64,000 bases of DNA. It comes from Cynocephalus volans (Eukaryota > Chordata > Mammalia > Dermoptera > Cynocephalidae). The stretch spans positions 73,576,501 to 73,640,500 of the forward strand of contig NC_084466.1 of NCBI RefSeq assembly GCF_027409185.1, in the 5' to 3' direction. The notes under the pieces are model-generated. The model did no database searches, had not been told where the DNA came from, and was given only the letters and a program-made list of their open reading frames with translations. Shown in pieces: positions 10,991 through 23,900 of this stretch. The translations under genes and the position numbers were made by a program. How positions within the stretch are numbered: position 1 is the stretch's first letter; every line of letters starts with the position of its first letter.

Positions 10991-12611
10991 CATAGGTGAA
11001 CAGGACAGAGCCATCAGAAAGGGGGAGGTTGAAGTTACAGGAGAGAGAGAGAGTGAGGCAAAGTGAGGCTCAGATCACCATAGTTTCTGTCTGTTTTATG
11101 AGAGTTTCTAGATGAAGAGAGAGAGAAAAGAGAATTTCTTCTAAATCATTTTCTTGATGTAATAAACCAATCCATTAATGTCAGATGCTAGTCTTCAGGT
11201 CCCAGGTTATCCTGTGCTTCGACACAAACAATGGCGATGGCTGACACAGGAGGAGAATCTACAGTCTCTGCTGCACATAATGAACTCATCAGGTTGAATC
11301 TGCATAACTCATCCATAAAAAACTTTCACAACATATGATTTTATCACTATCTGAGGCTCAGTGCAAGCGTCTCCAACAATTGAACATTTTATTAATCAGA
11401 GAAAAAGTTTATCCAAAAACTCATCGTAAGGAAAGCTTTAATCTCCCCTGTGTCACGTTTGATTATGACAGCTGTCTCTCATTCCGACTTCTTATTTACA
11501 TAGCACACAGACATATTGTCATTACAGGTAATTCGTCTTAAAAGCATTATCTGTTAAATATTCATTTTAAATTTCCCATTCATTCATCAGCATGTTAAGA
11601 AAATACATGCCTCCTCCTTCCATTAGGTTCTGGGTCTGACTGTGTTTCTGCTGGAGCTCTCGGTCCTCTTATTTTCCAGCAAGGGAAGGGGCTGAGGGAA
11701 CTAGCTGAAGCTGTTGTTCCAGTGTTCTAAAACTTCTGACATTCTTTTCTTTGAAGATAATTGAATCACCAAATTGGATGAAAGATCTCTGAAACATCAG
11801 GCAACAGATTTTCTGTGAGATCTATGAACACAGCTATTAACAAAATGAATTTTGAAATCAAGGGGAAATTGGGGGGATTTTTTTTCAGCTTGGCTGCTTT
11901 TTACTAACTAGCACTTAAAAATTATTATTGCATATCAACAGAGAACATGACACATGGGGACTTTTCTGTAAGAGAACACACTAAAATATGAAAATCTAAA
12001 TAAAATAAATTTGTTCTGAACATTGTCCAAGAGATTTTACTTAATAAATATACTGGAAGGGCCTCAGTTATTTCATTTTACAGCTTATCTTTGGTGGTGC
12101 TCTTATAGTAAGGCTTTCAGGTATTGTACAGTAAAAATACTGTACTGTTTTTGTGGGAAGTTCTCTTCCAATTCTGTGATTAGTAGTGTGTGGGGGTCCC
12201 TGAGTATCTGTTGGATTGTTGAATTGAATTAAAATCTCTGCAGGTGTAGTCATTTGCATATATTCCCATTCAGAATTTTTTCTTCCTATTAAAAACAGCA
12301 TTAAGGATATTAGTGTACGGCAATCTACGTTAAGAACTACAGGAAGGGGAAAATGAAAATGCTTAAAATACATGTTATAAAGTTAAAGAAGGAAAAAAAT
12401 GTAGGAAAGGTGATATTTATAAGATAATAGCTGATGATTTTCCAGAATTATTGAATGAATTATTGAAAGGTATCAATTCTCAGATGTAAGAATAATAAAA
12501 ATTTCCAAGCACAGTAAATGAAATAAATCTATATCTAGCCAAATCATTGTGTTTTAAAGATCTTAAGAGTAGGAAGAGTTAAAAGCAAGTTGCCTACACA
12601 TACTCTTAAGT
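10991..12611. other. Unassigned non-coding sequence
   Basis: No recognisable gene, RNA gene or repeat apart from a short (GA)n run near 11041-11056. Confidence 0.45.
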
Positions 12612-12797
12612 TCTCAGCTTCTAACGAGATTTAGAATCACCTGGAAAGCTGGTAAAGATGTAGATTCCTGGGCCCTGCTACTCTGAGGTTCTGATTCAAC
12701 TGATCTAGGGTGGGATCTGATATAAATCCACATTTATAATGGGCCACACTTTTGGCACTCAGTGTGAGGGCAGACTTCTCAATATGAGCCACAGAGG
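12612..12797 (+). mobile_element. MER5A-like hAT (Charlie) non-autonomous DNA transposon
   Basis: Contains the MER5A phrases 'agaatcacctggaaagct' and 'cctgggccctgctactctga' followed by 'gattcaactgatctagggt'. The terminal inverted repeats are worn. The length, about 185 bp, is that expected of MER5A. Confidence 0.8.
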
Positions 12798-13429
12798 CTC
12801 TAAGATGGAGAATCATATTTTCAAAATGCTGAAAGAAAAGAATTATTTATCTGGTAATATATACTGGCTAAAATTTCATTCAAGAACAAGAGTAAAATAA
12901 AGATGTTTTCAAACACACAAATATTAAGGGTTTATTACCAACAGACCCTTGTTAAAAAAGCTTCTAAAGGATTTACTTTGGGAGGAGAAAAAAATAAACT
13001 GAAGATGTATCTGAGATGCAAGAAGATTTTTTTTTATTACTTCTTAGTCTTTATCTCCTTTCACTTACCAGCACCACATGACATAGTCGATCACTTCTCT
13101 TTACTATATGTTGTTCACATGGCTTCTGCAAACACTTGATTTCCCTCCTTGTTTCCTGCTTAGTCAACTTTGCTGCTTTCTTGCCTTCTCGGTGCAAGAA
13201 TTGATGAGCAAAGCTTCACATGTGGGTAAATGTAAACTGTTGAGTCTATTTGATGTTTAATTCCACAGTAAAAAAATGTAAGATAATTGGAAATGGGGTA
13301 AGAATATCTGGTGAGCTGGGTGACTTTATGTAAAGCTTTCTAAGAGCTTTTGTTTGTTAGAGGAGGGTAGAGGTATTGATTAACTTTAATTTTCAGTTAT
13401 ATATGAATTATATATATATATATTAAGGG
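12798..13429. other. Unassigned AT-rich sequence
   Basis: No recognisable gene or repeat. There is a short (TA)n run at about 13409-13424. Confidence 0.45.
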
Positions 13430-14330
13430 TTACAGGTATCACTAAATGAGGATCCTTATGAGGATCCAGGCCCTGGATTTAGGGCCGAATCCTAAATCTA
13501 GGATGATCTTATCCTGAGATCCTTAACTTAATGATGTGGTTGAAGACTCTTCTAAATAAAGCCACAGTCGTAAGTGTCAGGGATTAGAATGTAAACATAT
13601 CTTTTTGGGGGAGTACACTATTCAGTCCACTGTAGGTTGTCCTCTGGTCCCCTAAAATTCATGTCTGTCCCATGTATAAAATAAATTAATTTCATTCTAG
13701 AATTACCAAAAGTGTTTACTCATTCTAGCATCAACTCTGAATCCAAAATTTCATCTAAATATCATCAACTCCAAAAGTTCCAAATCTCGCGATCTAAATC
13801 ATCTAACTGTGGTGTAGGTGAGACTCTAGATATGATCCACCCTGGAAATTCATCTCCATCTGTAAAACCTGTGAATGAAAAAACACGTTATCTGTTTCCA
13901 AAACCAGTGGCGAGACAGGCATAGGATAGACAGCCCCATTCCCAAATAGAGAAATTGGAAGAAGTACAGGATGCACTGGTCCCAAGCAAGTTCAAAACAC
14001 AAGAGGGCAAATTTCACTAGGTTTCAAGTCCTGAGAATATCCTCTTCGGTTCAAGGCTTCACCCTCTGAACCAACGGAGGTGCACAGAGGTAGCTCCAGC
14101 AGCCTCTTTCCTGCCTGTGGAATTGTGGGAGTCTCACGGCCTTCTTACATTTCATCCAGTCTCTGTTTCTTTCAGTTTATGATGGCAGTGTTTCTGCCTG
14201 TGTAACAGTCTCAAAAACCTTGTAGGCCTCTGATGTATGTCACAGGGATTCATATCGTTAGTCTAGAGGGTTCACTACAGATCTTTCCTAAATAACCCTA
14301 TTTTTATCCCTGAATTCTGTCGAAATGGTG
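13430..14330 (-). mobile_element. MaLR (ERVL-MaLR) LTR end plus internal region, minus strand
   Basis: About 13430-13640 resembles the antisense end of an MLT1/MST-type LTR ('attcagtccactgta'). The following sequence (13640-14160 and less clearly to 14330) reads as antisense MaLR internal region, with 'ctgaatccaaaatttcatct', 'gacaggcataggatagac' and 'gtcccaagcaagttcaaaac'. MaLRs are gag-only non-autonomous ERVL relatives. No ORF survives. Confidence 0.7.
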
Positions 14331-14439
14331 GATTGGATCCATGAGTCACCTGCCAAACCTCTTCAGCAAACCATCCGCACACTGGCCCCCTCCCCATACT
14401 TGAATTCACTTAATAACACATCCTTATATGAAGCAGAAA

Positions 14440-15690
14440 TTTGACAGAATTACCAACAGAAATCAAACAATTCACATTAGAGTGGGACATTTTATAGTTC
14501 TCACAGTAATTTATAGATAAAGAAGAAAAAAGTATATAAAAGATATGAACATAATTCGCAAACTAGTCTTAATAAACAGACATAAACTTCTAGGCCCAGC
14601 AGTTAAAGAATATACTTTTTTTCTTAAATACTTATCGAACAGGTATGAATACTAATCATATAGTCAAAAAATGTAAAAATTTAAATGAAATAGATACACT
14701 TTTATAATTGCTGGTACTTACCAAAACTAATTCAAGAAGAAACAGAAACCTTGACTCTACCTATAACTGTTAAAGACATAGTTAAAATTTTACCCACCAA
14801 ATAGATATCAGGCCCAGAGAGTTTACAAGTGAATTATTTCACCACATGCAAGGAATAGATAATTCAGGAAATAGATAAGATATCTCTTCCATAGGATAGA
14901 AAAAGAGCAGAAATTCCCCAAATACCTTATGGAGCTAGTATAACCTTGATACCCAACACAGATATTATGGAAAAAACTACAGACCAATCTTAAAACATAA
15001 ATGTGAAAATACTAAATAAAATATTATCAAATATAATCATGCAATATATATAAAGGCAATACATAGTAACTGAGTTTATATCAGTAATGCAAGGATGGTT
15101 CTACATAAGAACAATTTATTACTCCAATTCTTCATATTAGGATTGAAGAAGGAAATACATAATCATCTCAATAGATTGTTAAAATGTGTTAAAGTTCAAC
15201 ATATTTTCAAGCTAAATCTCTTAGCAAACTAGGAATAGACGGAACTATATTAATCTGATAAAATGTGTTTACAAAAACCTACTGCAAATATCATCCTTAT
15301 TGATAAATTATTAAAAACATTTCTTTTAAAATCAGGGTGAGACAAGGATGCCTGCTATAAGAGCATCTTTTCAACATTGAATTGGAAGTCCCAGTCAGTA
15401 AGTACAAAATAAGAAACTGAAGTGAAAGATACAAAGAAAAAAATGGAAAAATAAAGTTGTAATTATTCACAGATAATTATTGTCAACATTAAATAAGGAA
15501 ATAAAGACATTATTGTAATTTTTTAAAAGTATGCATATACTAAATATAGAAAACACATAAAAAATCAGTTGCATTCTATACACACAAAAACAAATATTTA
15601 GAAAATGTAGTTAAAGAAAACATGCCATTTAAGATAGCAACAAAATATGAAGAATTGGAAATAAATCTAACAAAACATGACCATGACTTA
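14440..15690 (+). mobile_element. Very old L1 ORF2 fragment, plus strand
   Basis: Highly diverged but colinear with L1 ORF2 reverse transcriptase. 'caaggatggttctacataag' corresponds to the QGWFNI region, 'atcatctcaatagattg' to the SIDAEKAF region, 'gggtgagacaaggatgcctgc' to RQGCPLSP, and 'ttattcacagataattat' to the FADD catalytic box (with the motif broken). No reading frame persists. Confidence 0.8.
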
Positions 15691-17979
15691 TTCATACTAA
15701 ATCGTAGTGTACTTGCTTATGTTAAAACTTATAATTCATAATTACATGATTGTCTCCTAATTGTTGGCTTGGCTTAAGATTGGTTGTCTAGCCAAATGAA
15801 ACTTCTTCACATCAGAATTGTGCCTTCTACTCATCACACTACCCTACTCAGTAATGTGCAGTACTAAAACATTAAAAAATATTTATTGAATGAAGTTATT
15901 ATTTTGAGAAGTTCCAGGTATGCTAATTCAATTGAGTTTGTGCATACATGGTGAAAAATAGTGAAACAAAAAGGAACTATGCAGTGTTTTGCGTATAACC
16001 TTTCTATTATATTAAGCAAAAAATCATTTGGAAAGATAGCCAAAACTTGGCACATGACTCAATGCTATCTAAAAAAGGAAGTTACATCAATACAGTGGTT
16101 AATATAGATAGAGTGCCCAAGAGCAGTGAAAAGATTGAACACTTTCAAAGACATCTAGCTGAATGCCATTTGGAGCCCACCTGAAGTAAGCAAGACCATC
16201 AATAAAACCCCTATAACTCTCCCACCTATAACCCTGATAATAAGCTTTCTTGATTATCTCTAAACTCTTCATAATGTTTGAAGCCTTGCATATGAGAATC
16301 AATGTCTTTAATACCTTAGTTTTTTTACTCAATAGAGTTTTGAGAATACAAGTTACATTAAAAATGAAGCTCCTTCAGCTGATAATGGACAATTAGTTAT
16401 GTTGGGTTTTGTTTGTTTGATTTTTGCTAAGCTATTCCCCAGTCATCTCAAGTAAAACTTAAAATTTTATGAAGGTGACAACTGAGATAATTAATTGCTT
16501 TAGTTTTGTGTGAAAGCTGTGGATTGTACTTGGAAATGTAAACATTATTTGTCTAGAAAAGAGAAGTGAAATTTATTTTCCTCTTGTGGTCTTCTCTTGT
16601 AGGTTTCCATGAAATTTTGAGATTTTGTTGGAAAGGATGGTTTAGGTGTTCTGGGGGTTCTCTCCCAGACCTATGATGTTCTGTGCTCCTGTCCTGTTGT
16701 TGGGGCTGAGCAAAAAGGCACCATGATGTTGAACGGTTTTGGATAGGATAAAGGGCATCCTTGTTTGAGGTTAGGTGTATCTTAGGCCCTCAGGTAGAAA
16801 GCCTTGTTCTGGAGAGCTGCAGCAGCCCCTTAATAACCAAGGTCCTTCCTGGCTTGGAGGGGTTGAGAGACAGATGAGCTTTGAAGGCACAACAACCATT
16901 AACCTGCGTCATGTGGTGCCCTTGCCTGGCTGGAATGCTTTTCAGGAAGAGGCCGTATCATGGGGATGGGCAGGGGGCTTGACCAGTTGCTGCAGATCAA
17001 CACGTTCTTGCTCTTTTTTCCTGTTTCTCAACCCCCCGTGCAACATGAACTTTTGAATTGCATTTTATTCCTCATTATTTATAGAACCAAAATAGCATAG
17101 CGTGTGTTTCCTTTACTCAAAACCTGAGACTATTTGGAAAGCAAATAAATAGAGTAGCCTCCTGGGTAATTTGAATAAAACTCAGTGCCTGAGAGATTCT
17201 TTTAAATGGAAATGGAAAATCGTTATTCACTTCTGACCAGTTTCCATTTTCATTTTCTCTTTAATTACTGAGCTTCCTTTCTCTGAAATCAAGTCTCTAA
17301 AACAGACCTTAGTTATCCATTTTTAACTGTAGGAAGGTTTATTATTCAAAAAGCAGCTAGTAATCCAGAATAGATGTTATTTTGTTCATATTTTAAAGGG
17401 TTAGTCAGAAACATTTCTTCCAATGGGAATGTTTGGTACAAAAAGGCTCTAGTCCAAAAGGTAAAAAGCTGAAAAAATATTTAAAGTAAGTCTATAACAG
17501 AGGAAGATGACTAAATCTTTTAAAATCTTTAGTAGCACAATCCCCATGGAGTAAATGGATTAAATTAACATGATTAGAATAGAAACAAACTTTGCATTCG
17601 TGCAGCATCTATATTTCCAAGATCTCTTTTTGCTTCATATTATAAATAAATGATACGTCTAAGGTAAGTACTCTTAAGCCCACCTTGTCTTAAAAATGCA
17701 TCTTAAAAATATGCACTCTTTATATGCTTCCTTAGAAATGATTTTCTTTGTAAAATGAGCCTTTTTTGATATATAGCCTTAACTACAGAACTATGTCTAT
17801 CTTAAGGTGTAAAAGCGTCATCTTTTCCCCTTTAGTTCTCATAGCCTGGTTGATAAGGTTTGTTTGCCAAAGAACCTTAGGAAATTATTTCTGGAAGCGT
17901 TTAAGAGTGGGAGAGATCCTCATCTCTCATTCATGGTTCTAACATGGTTCTGCCTGAAGGAAAAAGTGAGATATAGACC
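15691..17979. other. Unassigned non-coding sequence
   Basis: I see no gene, RNA gene or clear repeat in this 2.3 kb. A slightly GC-richer patch at about 16660-17050 carries a 93-codon ORF (16775-17056) without any recognisable domain or splice context. Confidence 0.45.
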
Positions 17980-18480
17980 CCAAGGTGTCTTTGGAAAAGT
18001 GATGATGAAAATTAGTTGTAGACATGTTATCCAGGTGTTGGTGGTACCTGTCGGTGGAGGCACAGCCAGAGAGAAATCAGAACCAGAGCTCAGCAGAGAG
18101 ATCAGGACTTACCTATGGGATTCATCCATGCAGGAATGATGGTTAAAATTGTGAAAGTGAGACAATTAAATAAAAGAGAAGAGGACCTGGAGGAGGACGA
18201 GAGGAGGAATCCACGTGGAAGTCTGAAAGGGTGTGCTTGGAAAGGTAGGAGGAAAACCAAGGGAATTGTGGTGTCCTGGGAAGAGAACATTTCAAGTGCT
18301 AGGCTAGGTCACCTGTGTCAAATGGAAACTGAAAATAAGGCCACTGCATTTGGTCTCTCCCCCATCCCCTGCCACCCACCTTTAGTTCAATAACCTTGAG
18401 AGAGCTGGGGTTGCAGCCTAGGAGAAAGTAAAAGAGGAAGTCCAAAGGGGCTGTGGGGAAAAGCTTTCATAACAACGTGG
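17980..18480 (-). mobile_element. L2 LINE fragment, minus strand
   Basis: The plus strand follows L2 antisense, including 'ggaggaaaaccaagggaatt', 'gtggtgtcctggga' and 'cacctgtgtcaaatg'. Confidence 0.7.
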
Positions 18481-18779
18481 AAGTGGAAGCAAGATGAGTC
18501 TACTGCTCCCAGAATTGCTGGGTGGGAAAGGTCAGAAACAGGGTGCTAGCTAAAAAGTCTCTGAGGTCAAGTGATTTAGGGTAGGGGCATCTGTGCAAAT
18601 GTGTAGGCAGATGGGGAGGTCTCAGCAGAGAGGGAAAGGGTGAATGTAATGTTACAAGATGGATTCAGGAAGCAAAGTCCCAGAACAGGTTGCAAGGAAT
18701 GGGCTCAAATGTGCAGGAAGGAGCCAACCTTAGAAATGAGAATGGGAGTCAGGCATCTGCCATTCCTCCCTGTGGCAGG

Positions 18780-19618
<839 letters not shown>

Positions 19619-20049
19619 TTTGCCGAACCATCAAAAAAGGAAATGAGAATGGAAAATAAAAGATCTCATAAATGATGGCCTTGGTTTTCTCATTAACATA
19701 TAGGAAGAAACAATTAATTCTGGCAGGAAGATATTTTACTAGGAGATGAAGAGTGGGACCAGGGAAAACAAAGGAGAAGATGTGACATTTTCGTCATGCT
19801 TCTTAGGTAGCATCATATGTGTAGTTATCTCACAACCAACCAACATCAGTGATTTACTTATCAGGAAGTAATAATGTTCTGCTAACTTTTCATTATCAAA
19901 ACCTCTCCCCACAGCCCCTTCTGACTTCTTTCTTTAACTCTCCCTTACACCAATTACCAAGGATATCTATCATTTTTTTAGGTAGACAAGGATCACAGAA
20001 AGAACATTCAGGCACAGGAAACAGTACTGTATTTACTAAGACAGAGCTG
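19619..20049. other. Unassigned non-coding sequence
   Basis: No recognisable gene or repeat. Confidence 0.45.
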
Positions 20050-20215
20050 ATAAAATGTAGCAAATAGGTCAGTATGGCTGAAGTATAGGGCCCTGGGTCA
20101 GATGAATGGTTAGAGGTGAGCACAGAAGAATAATCTGGGATTAACCAGGAAGGGAAGGCCACGCTAACGAGCTCAGATATGATTCTCAATGGGGAACTCA
20201 TGTAGATTTTCCTCC
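20050..20215 (-). mobile_element. Possible L2 fragment, minus strand
   Basis: Weak resemblance to L2 antisense ('atggctgaagtataggg', 'gaaggccacgctaacgagct'). It directly abuts the GAPDH retropseudogene, which may have inserted at its edge. Confidence 0.4.
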
Positions 20216-20216
20216 T

Positions 20217-21326
20217 CTGGGTACAGAGTACAATATTGATGGTGCTGATGGTACATGACAAGGTAGGGTTCTTAAGGGGTTTGGAATGGGAAATGTGTTG
20301 GGATTGGGAGTTTCTCAGTGTATGGGGAGTAGAGATAAGACAAGGACTTCTGAGCAGCTGAGAGTCTTTCTCTACTCAAGGCTGTTGGGCCTGTTTCCAG
20401 GGGAATCTTAGTCCCTGGAGACCATGTGTGCCATAAGGTCTATAACTTGGTTGTAGTCAAAGTCATACCAATAAATAAGTGTAACAAAGTGGTCACTGAG
20501 GGCAAAGCCAGGCCCCACATCAAAGGTGGAGGAGTGAGTGACACTATTAATGTCTTGGGAGACAAACTAGTCTTCATTGTTGCCCAAGATGCTCTTCAGG
20601 GGCCCTCCAACACCTGCTCTGCTGCATTCTTGATGTTATTGTATTGAACAGTGGTCTCTAGGTGGTAGGTCAGATCCGTAACAGACCCTTGGCCGTGCCA
20701 ATGGTTCCAAGGACGATAGTCTGGGCAAACCCCATGACCATTGCACCATGGTTTGCCAGAAGAGCCATCCCCAGTCTCTGGGTGGCACTGATGGCATGGT
20801 TTATAATCATGAGTTCCTGTGTGATGTGAAAGTTTCACGGATGATCTTGGGCAGGAGGGCCACGCGGGTGGAGATTCAGGTGGCGTTGCTGACTATCTTG
20901 ATAAAATTCTCATGCTTCTCGTGGTTCATTCCCATTGCACCCACGAGGGAATCAGCAGAAGGGGCAGCAATGAGGAGTTTTATGGCTTCGCCTTCAAGTG
21001 AATCCAAGCCTTCTGGAAGGTAGTGAAGACACCAGAGGACCCGAACCACCATCACCCATTTGATGTTGGTGGGTTCTCTCTCCAGAAAGATAGAAACGGG
21101 CTTCCCATTGATGATGAATTCCCCGATTTAAAGATGCTATTGAACTTGCCAGGATGGAATCATCCTGGAACATGTGGGCCACTTAGTTGAAAACAATGAA
21201 GGGGTCATTGATGGCAACAATGTTCAATTTGCCAATTTTGAAAGAAACCCTGGTGACCAGACACCCAACATTGCCAAATCCATTTACTTCAGCATTGACC
21301 ATGGTGTTTCACAGACGTGGCTGGCA
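20217..21326 (-). pseudogene. GAPDH processed pseudogene, minus strand
   Basis: The minus strand runs from a GAPDH-like 5'UTR (about 21326) through the start codon at about 21303. It then reads [13 protein letters not shown], an AINDPF segment, a QDDSI segment, GKPWCNGHG, SVTDLTYHLE, and a C-terminus ending IDLMAHMVSRD with stop TAA at 20408-20410. A 3'UTR with CCTTGTCATGTACCATC ends near 20217. GAPDH is the glycolytic glyceraldehyde-3-phosphate dehydrogenase, about 335 residues, tetrameric and cytosolic. Here the order is complete without introns, which marks a retrocopy, but there are several stops and frameshifts. The catalytic SCTTNC box is destroyed (a stop and substitutions near 20875), so no active enzyme is possible. 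No clear poly-A tail or target duplication remains, which suggests age. Confidence 0.92.
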
Positions 21327-23639
21327 CTGCACAAAAAGTTACAACTGTCCGTTAAGTGGGGAGGAGCAGAAATTGCAGGGGGCAGTGATAGTCCCAGTTT
21401 ATTGAAAGAGGGTGAGACTTAATGGAGAGTTTTAATTTAGTATGCATAGGACGCAACTAATGTGTTCCATGAAGTTATTCACAATGATGACTTCATTGGC
21501 ATATAATGCATAGTGGGAGAGTTTGCCTAGAAGGGCAGGTATGGAGCTGGGCATGTGGCTGAGACGTGGGAGTACAGGGTTATCCCTTGGGAAGGTTGGT
21601 CTGGCCAAGCTTCTTCTGGGTGTTCTTGCATAGGTCAAGGGCCTAACAAAAAGCTCAAGTTCACTTTAGGGCAGGTCCATGGAAACCCTGAGAGCACCAG
21701 CCAAAACCATGTCTTCATCCAACCCTACTGACCTGCAACAATTATTCCCCAAACCTGCCCATCCCCAACCAAAATGCCCTGACAACATCAAGGGGGTTCA
21801 CTGCATCCTTCTGTGCTTCATGTCCCTGGAATTGTAGCTATGTGCTTTGATCATTCCTGGCCATTGCTTGGCTGAGAACTTACCTTATCCAGGTAAGTCA
21901 AGTGATATTCTTGAGAACTTAAAGGGGTCAAAATGGTGGAGGTGGCAGCCCATGGGCTCTCTCATAAAATAGAGACAATGAGGTCATAACCAGTAGATTA
22001 TATGAGTACTTCCTCATATATCTTATTAAGAAATAAAGACTTGCTAATGTCTAGCATTTAACATTATTATTTTTAATTTACACACTATCATTTTGCTTTA
22101 AGTTTAAAAAACTTAGTATGACACGTTCTCATTTTTGAAATAAGACTGACTCTCAAGGAGCTTTGTTATGTTGCAAAAAGATTTGTACTTTACATCCTTA
22201 ATTGGGTGGGAAGTGATGCAGAAAGAGAACATTCTCACATCTAGTCATTAAAAAAAATTAATCTTGGGCATGATCCTTGTAAACAGGCTTTCCAGTATAA
22301 CACTTAAATGCTACCCTGAGCTTAGATGAAACAAAATATGATTTATATCGGGCATAATGCATTAGTAAAACGACAGTCTGTGTTATTTTCAAATGAGATA
22401 GGAAATGCATGATGACTGCTAAATTGCCTCTCATTAAAAAACCACAGAATAAAATTGTCATTTCTAAGTATTTATTTATGAATTTATATAGTTTTGATGT
22501 ACTTATCAGCCATGCTTATGTTTTCTGAGTTATTAAATAGAGAAGATAAGGAGCTTCTCTTCTTCACAGAATGAAACAAGCTGCAAACCAATAAAACTTT
22601 ACTAATAGGCAAAATTCCCTGCATTTTTCTGATAGCTCTTCGAGTTTCACGGCTGTGTGGCTATGTCACTCTCTCCATCCCATCAGCCTTCTTTTATTGA
22701 AGATTTTGCCACACAACGCACAGGAGCCTTGACTTCCAGAGCTCCTGCCATAACTATAGACAGCGTTAACACTCGGTGAGCAATCCATCCAAGCTTCAGC
22801 TTGACCTCCTTAGCTTTTAAAACACTTACTTCCATTCTACATGAGCAATCCATCCTCAGCCTCATCCTCACCAGGAAGTACTGCATTTCTGAGGCAGCGA
22901 ATTTCGATACAGAAACAACCTGTGACCACAGCTTCTTAGTCCTCCAGCTTCCACCCACCATGCCCCATTGTGTCCTCTAGTCCTCCAAGCTCGCAATCCT
23001 CTCACCACTTCCCTTCCTTTTTTTCCTTCCCCACCTAGCAAAGAAGCGGTATCTTTCCAACTATTCTTCTGCCTGGGCCTTAATTTCCTCCAACGGCACC
23101 AGCCTGCCAAGCCCTGACCTTGGCTAGATGTACAATGGCCTTTTCTGCTGCGTTATGCAGATACCGAATGTTGTTGGAGTAAACCACGTGCTATGTCACT
23201 ACATATTTCTGGTCCCCGATCTCAGTGAGATTCTCAAACCCATCCTTTGGTGTTTCTCCAGGGGGCAGCCTCTTGCTTTCTTCCCAGGGATTCTTCCCTT
23301 TTCCTAAATCCCAACCTCCCTGCTGCCATCTCCTTTCTCTCAGCAGATGATGTTGCTTCATGCATCACAGAGAAAGGCAGACACTTTCAGGCACAAATAG
23401 CTCCTCTCCTATTCCTCAGAGTTCATGGTCCTCCCAATATATCACTTGGCCAACACACACACACACACTAAGATCTCAAGTTGATATAAAGGGCTTGTGT
23501 TAAACTGAGGCAGAGCCAGGGCTGTTATAGCAGGATATTGGGAAGCATCTTTTTGCAGCTACCTTTGTTTGGTTTTATAGCAACAAGCTTTCCATCTCAC
23601 AGATAATGAAAATCAGGACTGGGTGAGAGAGTGGATCAT
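21327..23639. other. Unassigned; pyrimidine-rich patch may be L2
   Basis: No gene is recognised. The pyrimidine-rich stretch at about 22640-23110 vaguely resembles sense-strand L2 but I cannot align it convincingly. A short (CA)n lies at 23453-23468. Confidence 0.4.
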
Positions 23640-23900
23640 TCAACCTGTGGGCATTTACTGAGCACTCTTGTGTGAAGTAGCCCTGTATTAGGCACCATGA
23701 GCCCAATGATACCATCAACAGTGTCTCCTTCCTGTTTCACAGATGTTCACTGAATGAGTGACTTAGGTAAATGAATGAACAAACCTGGTAAACAATCCCT
23801 CATGTGAATAAATAAATAGAAAGGTAAGTATAGAAGTATAAGAAAGTTTTCTGTCCAGAAGGAGCTTATAATCTGATTTAGAAATACCGAAATACTAACT
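23640..23900 (-). mobile_element. Probable L2 3' end, minus strand
   Basis: 'gggcatttactgagcactct', 'ctgtattaggcaccatgag' and 'agaaggagcttataatctg' follow the antisense of the L2 3' end. Confidence 0.55.
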
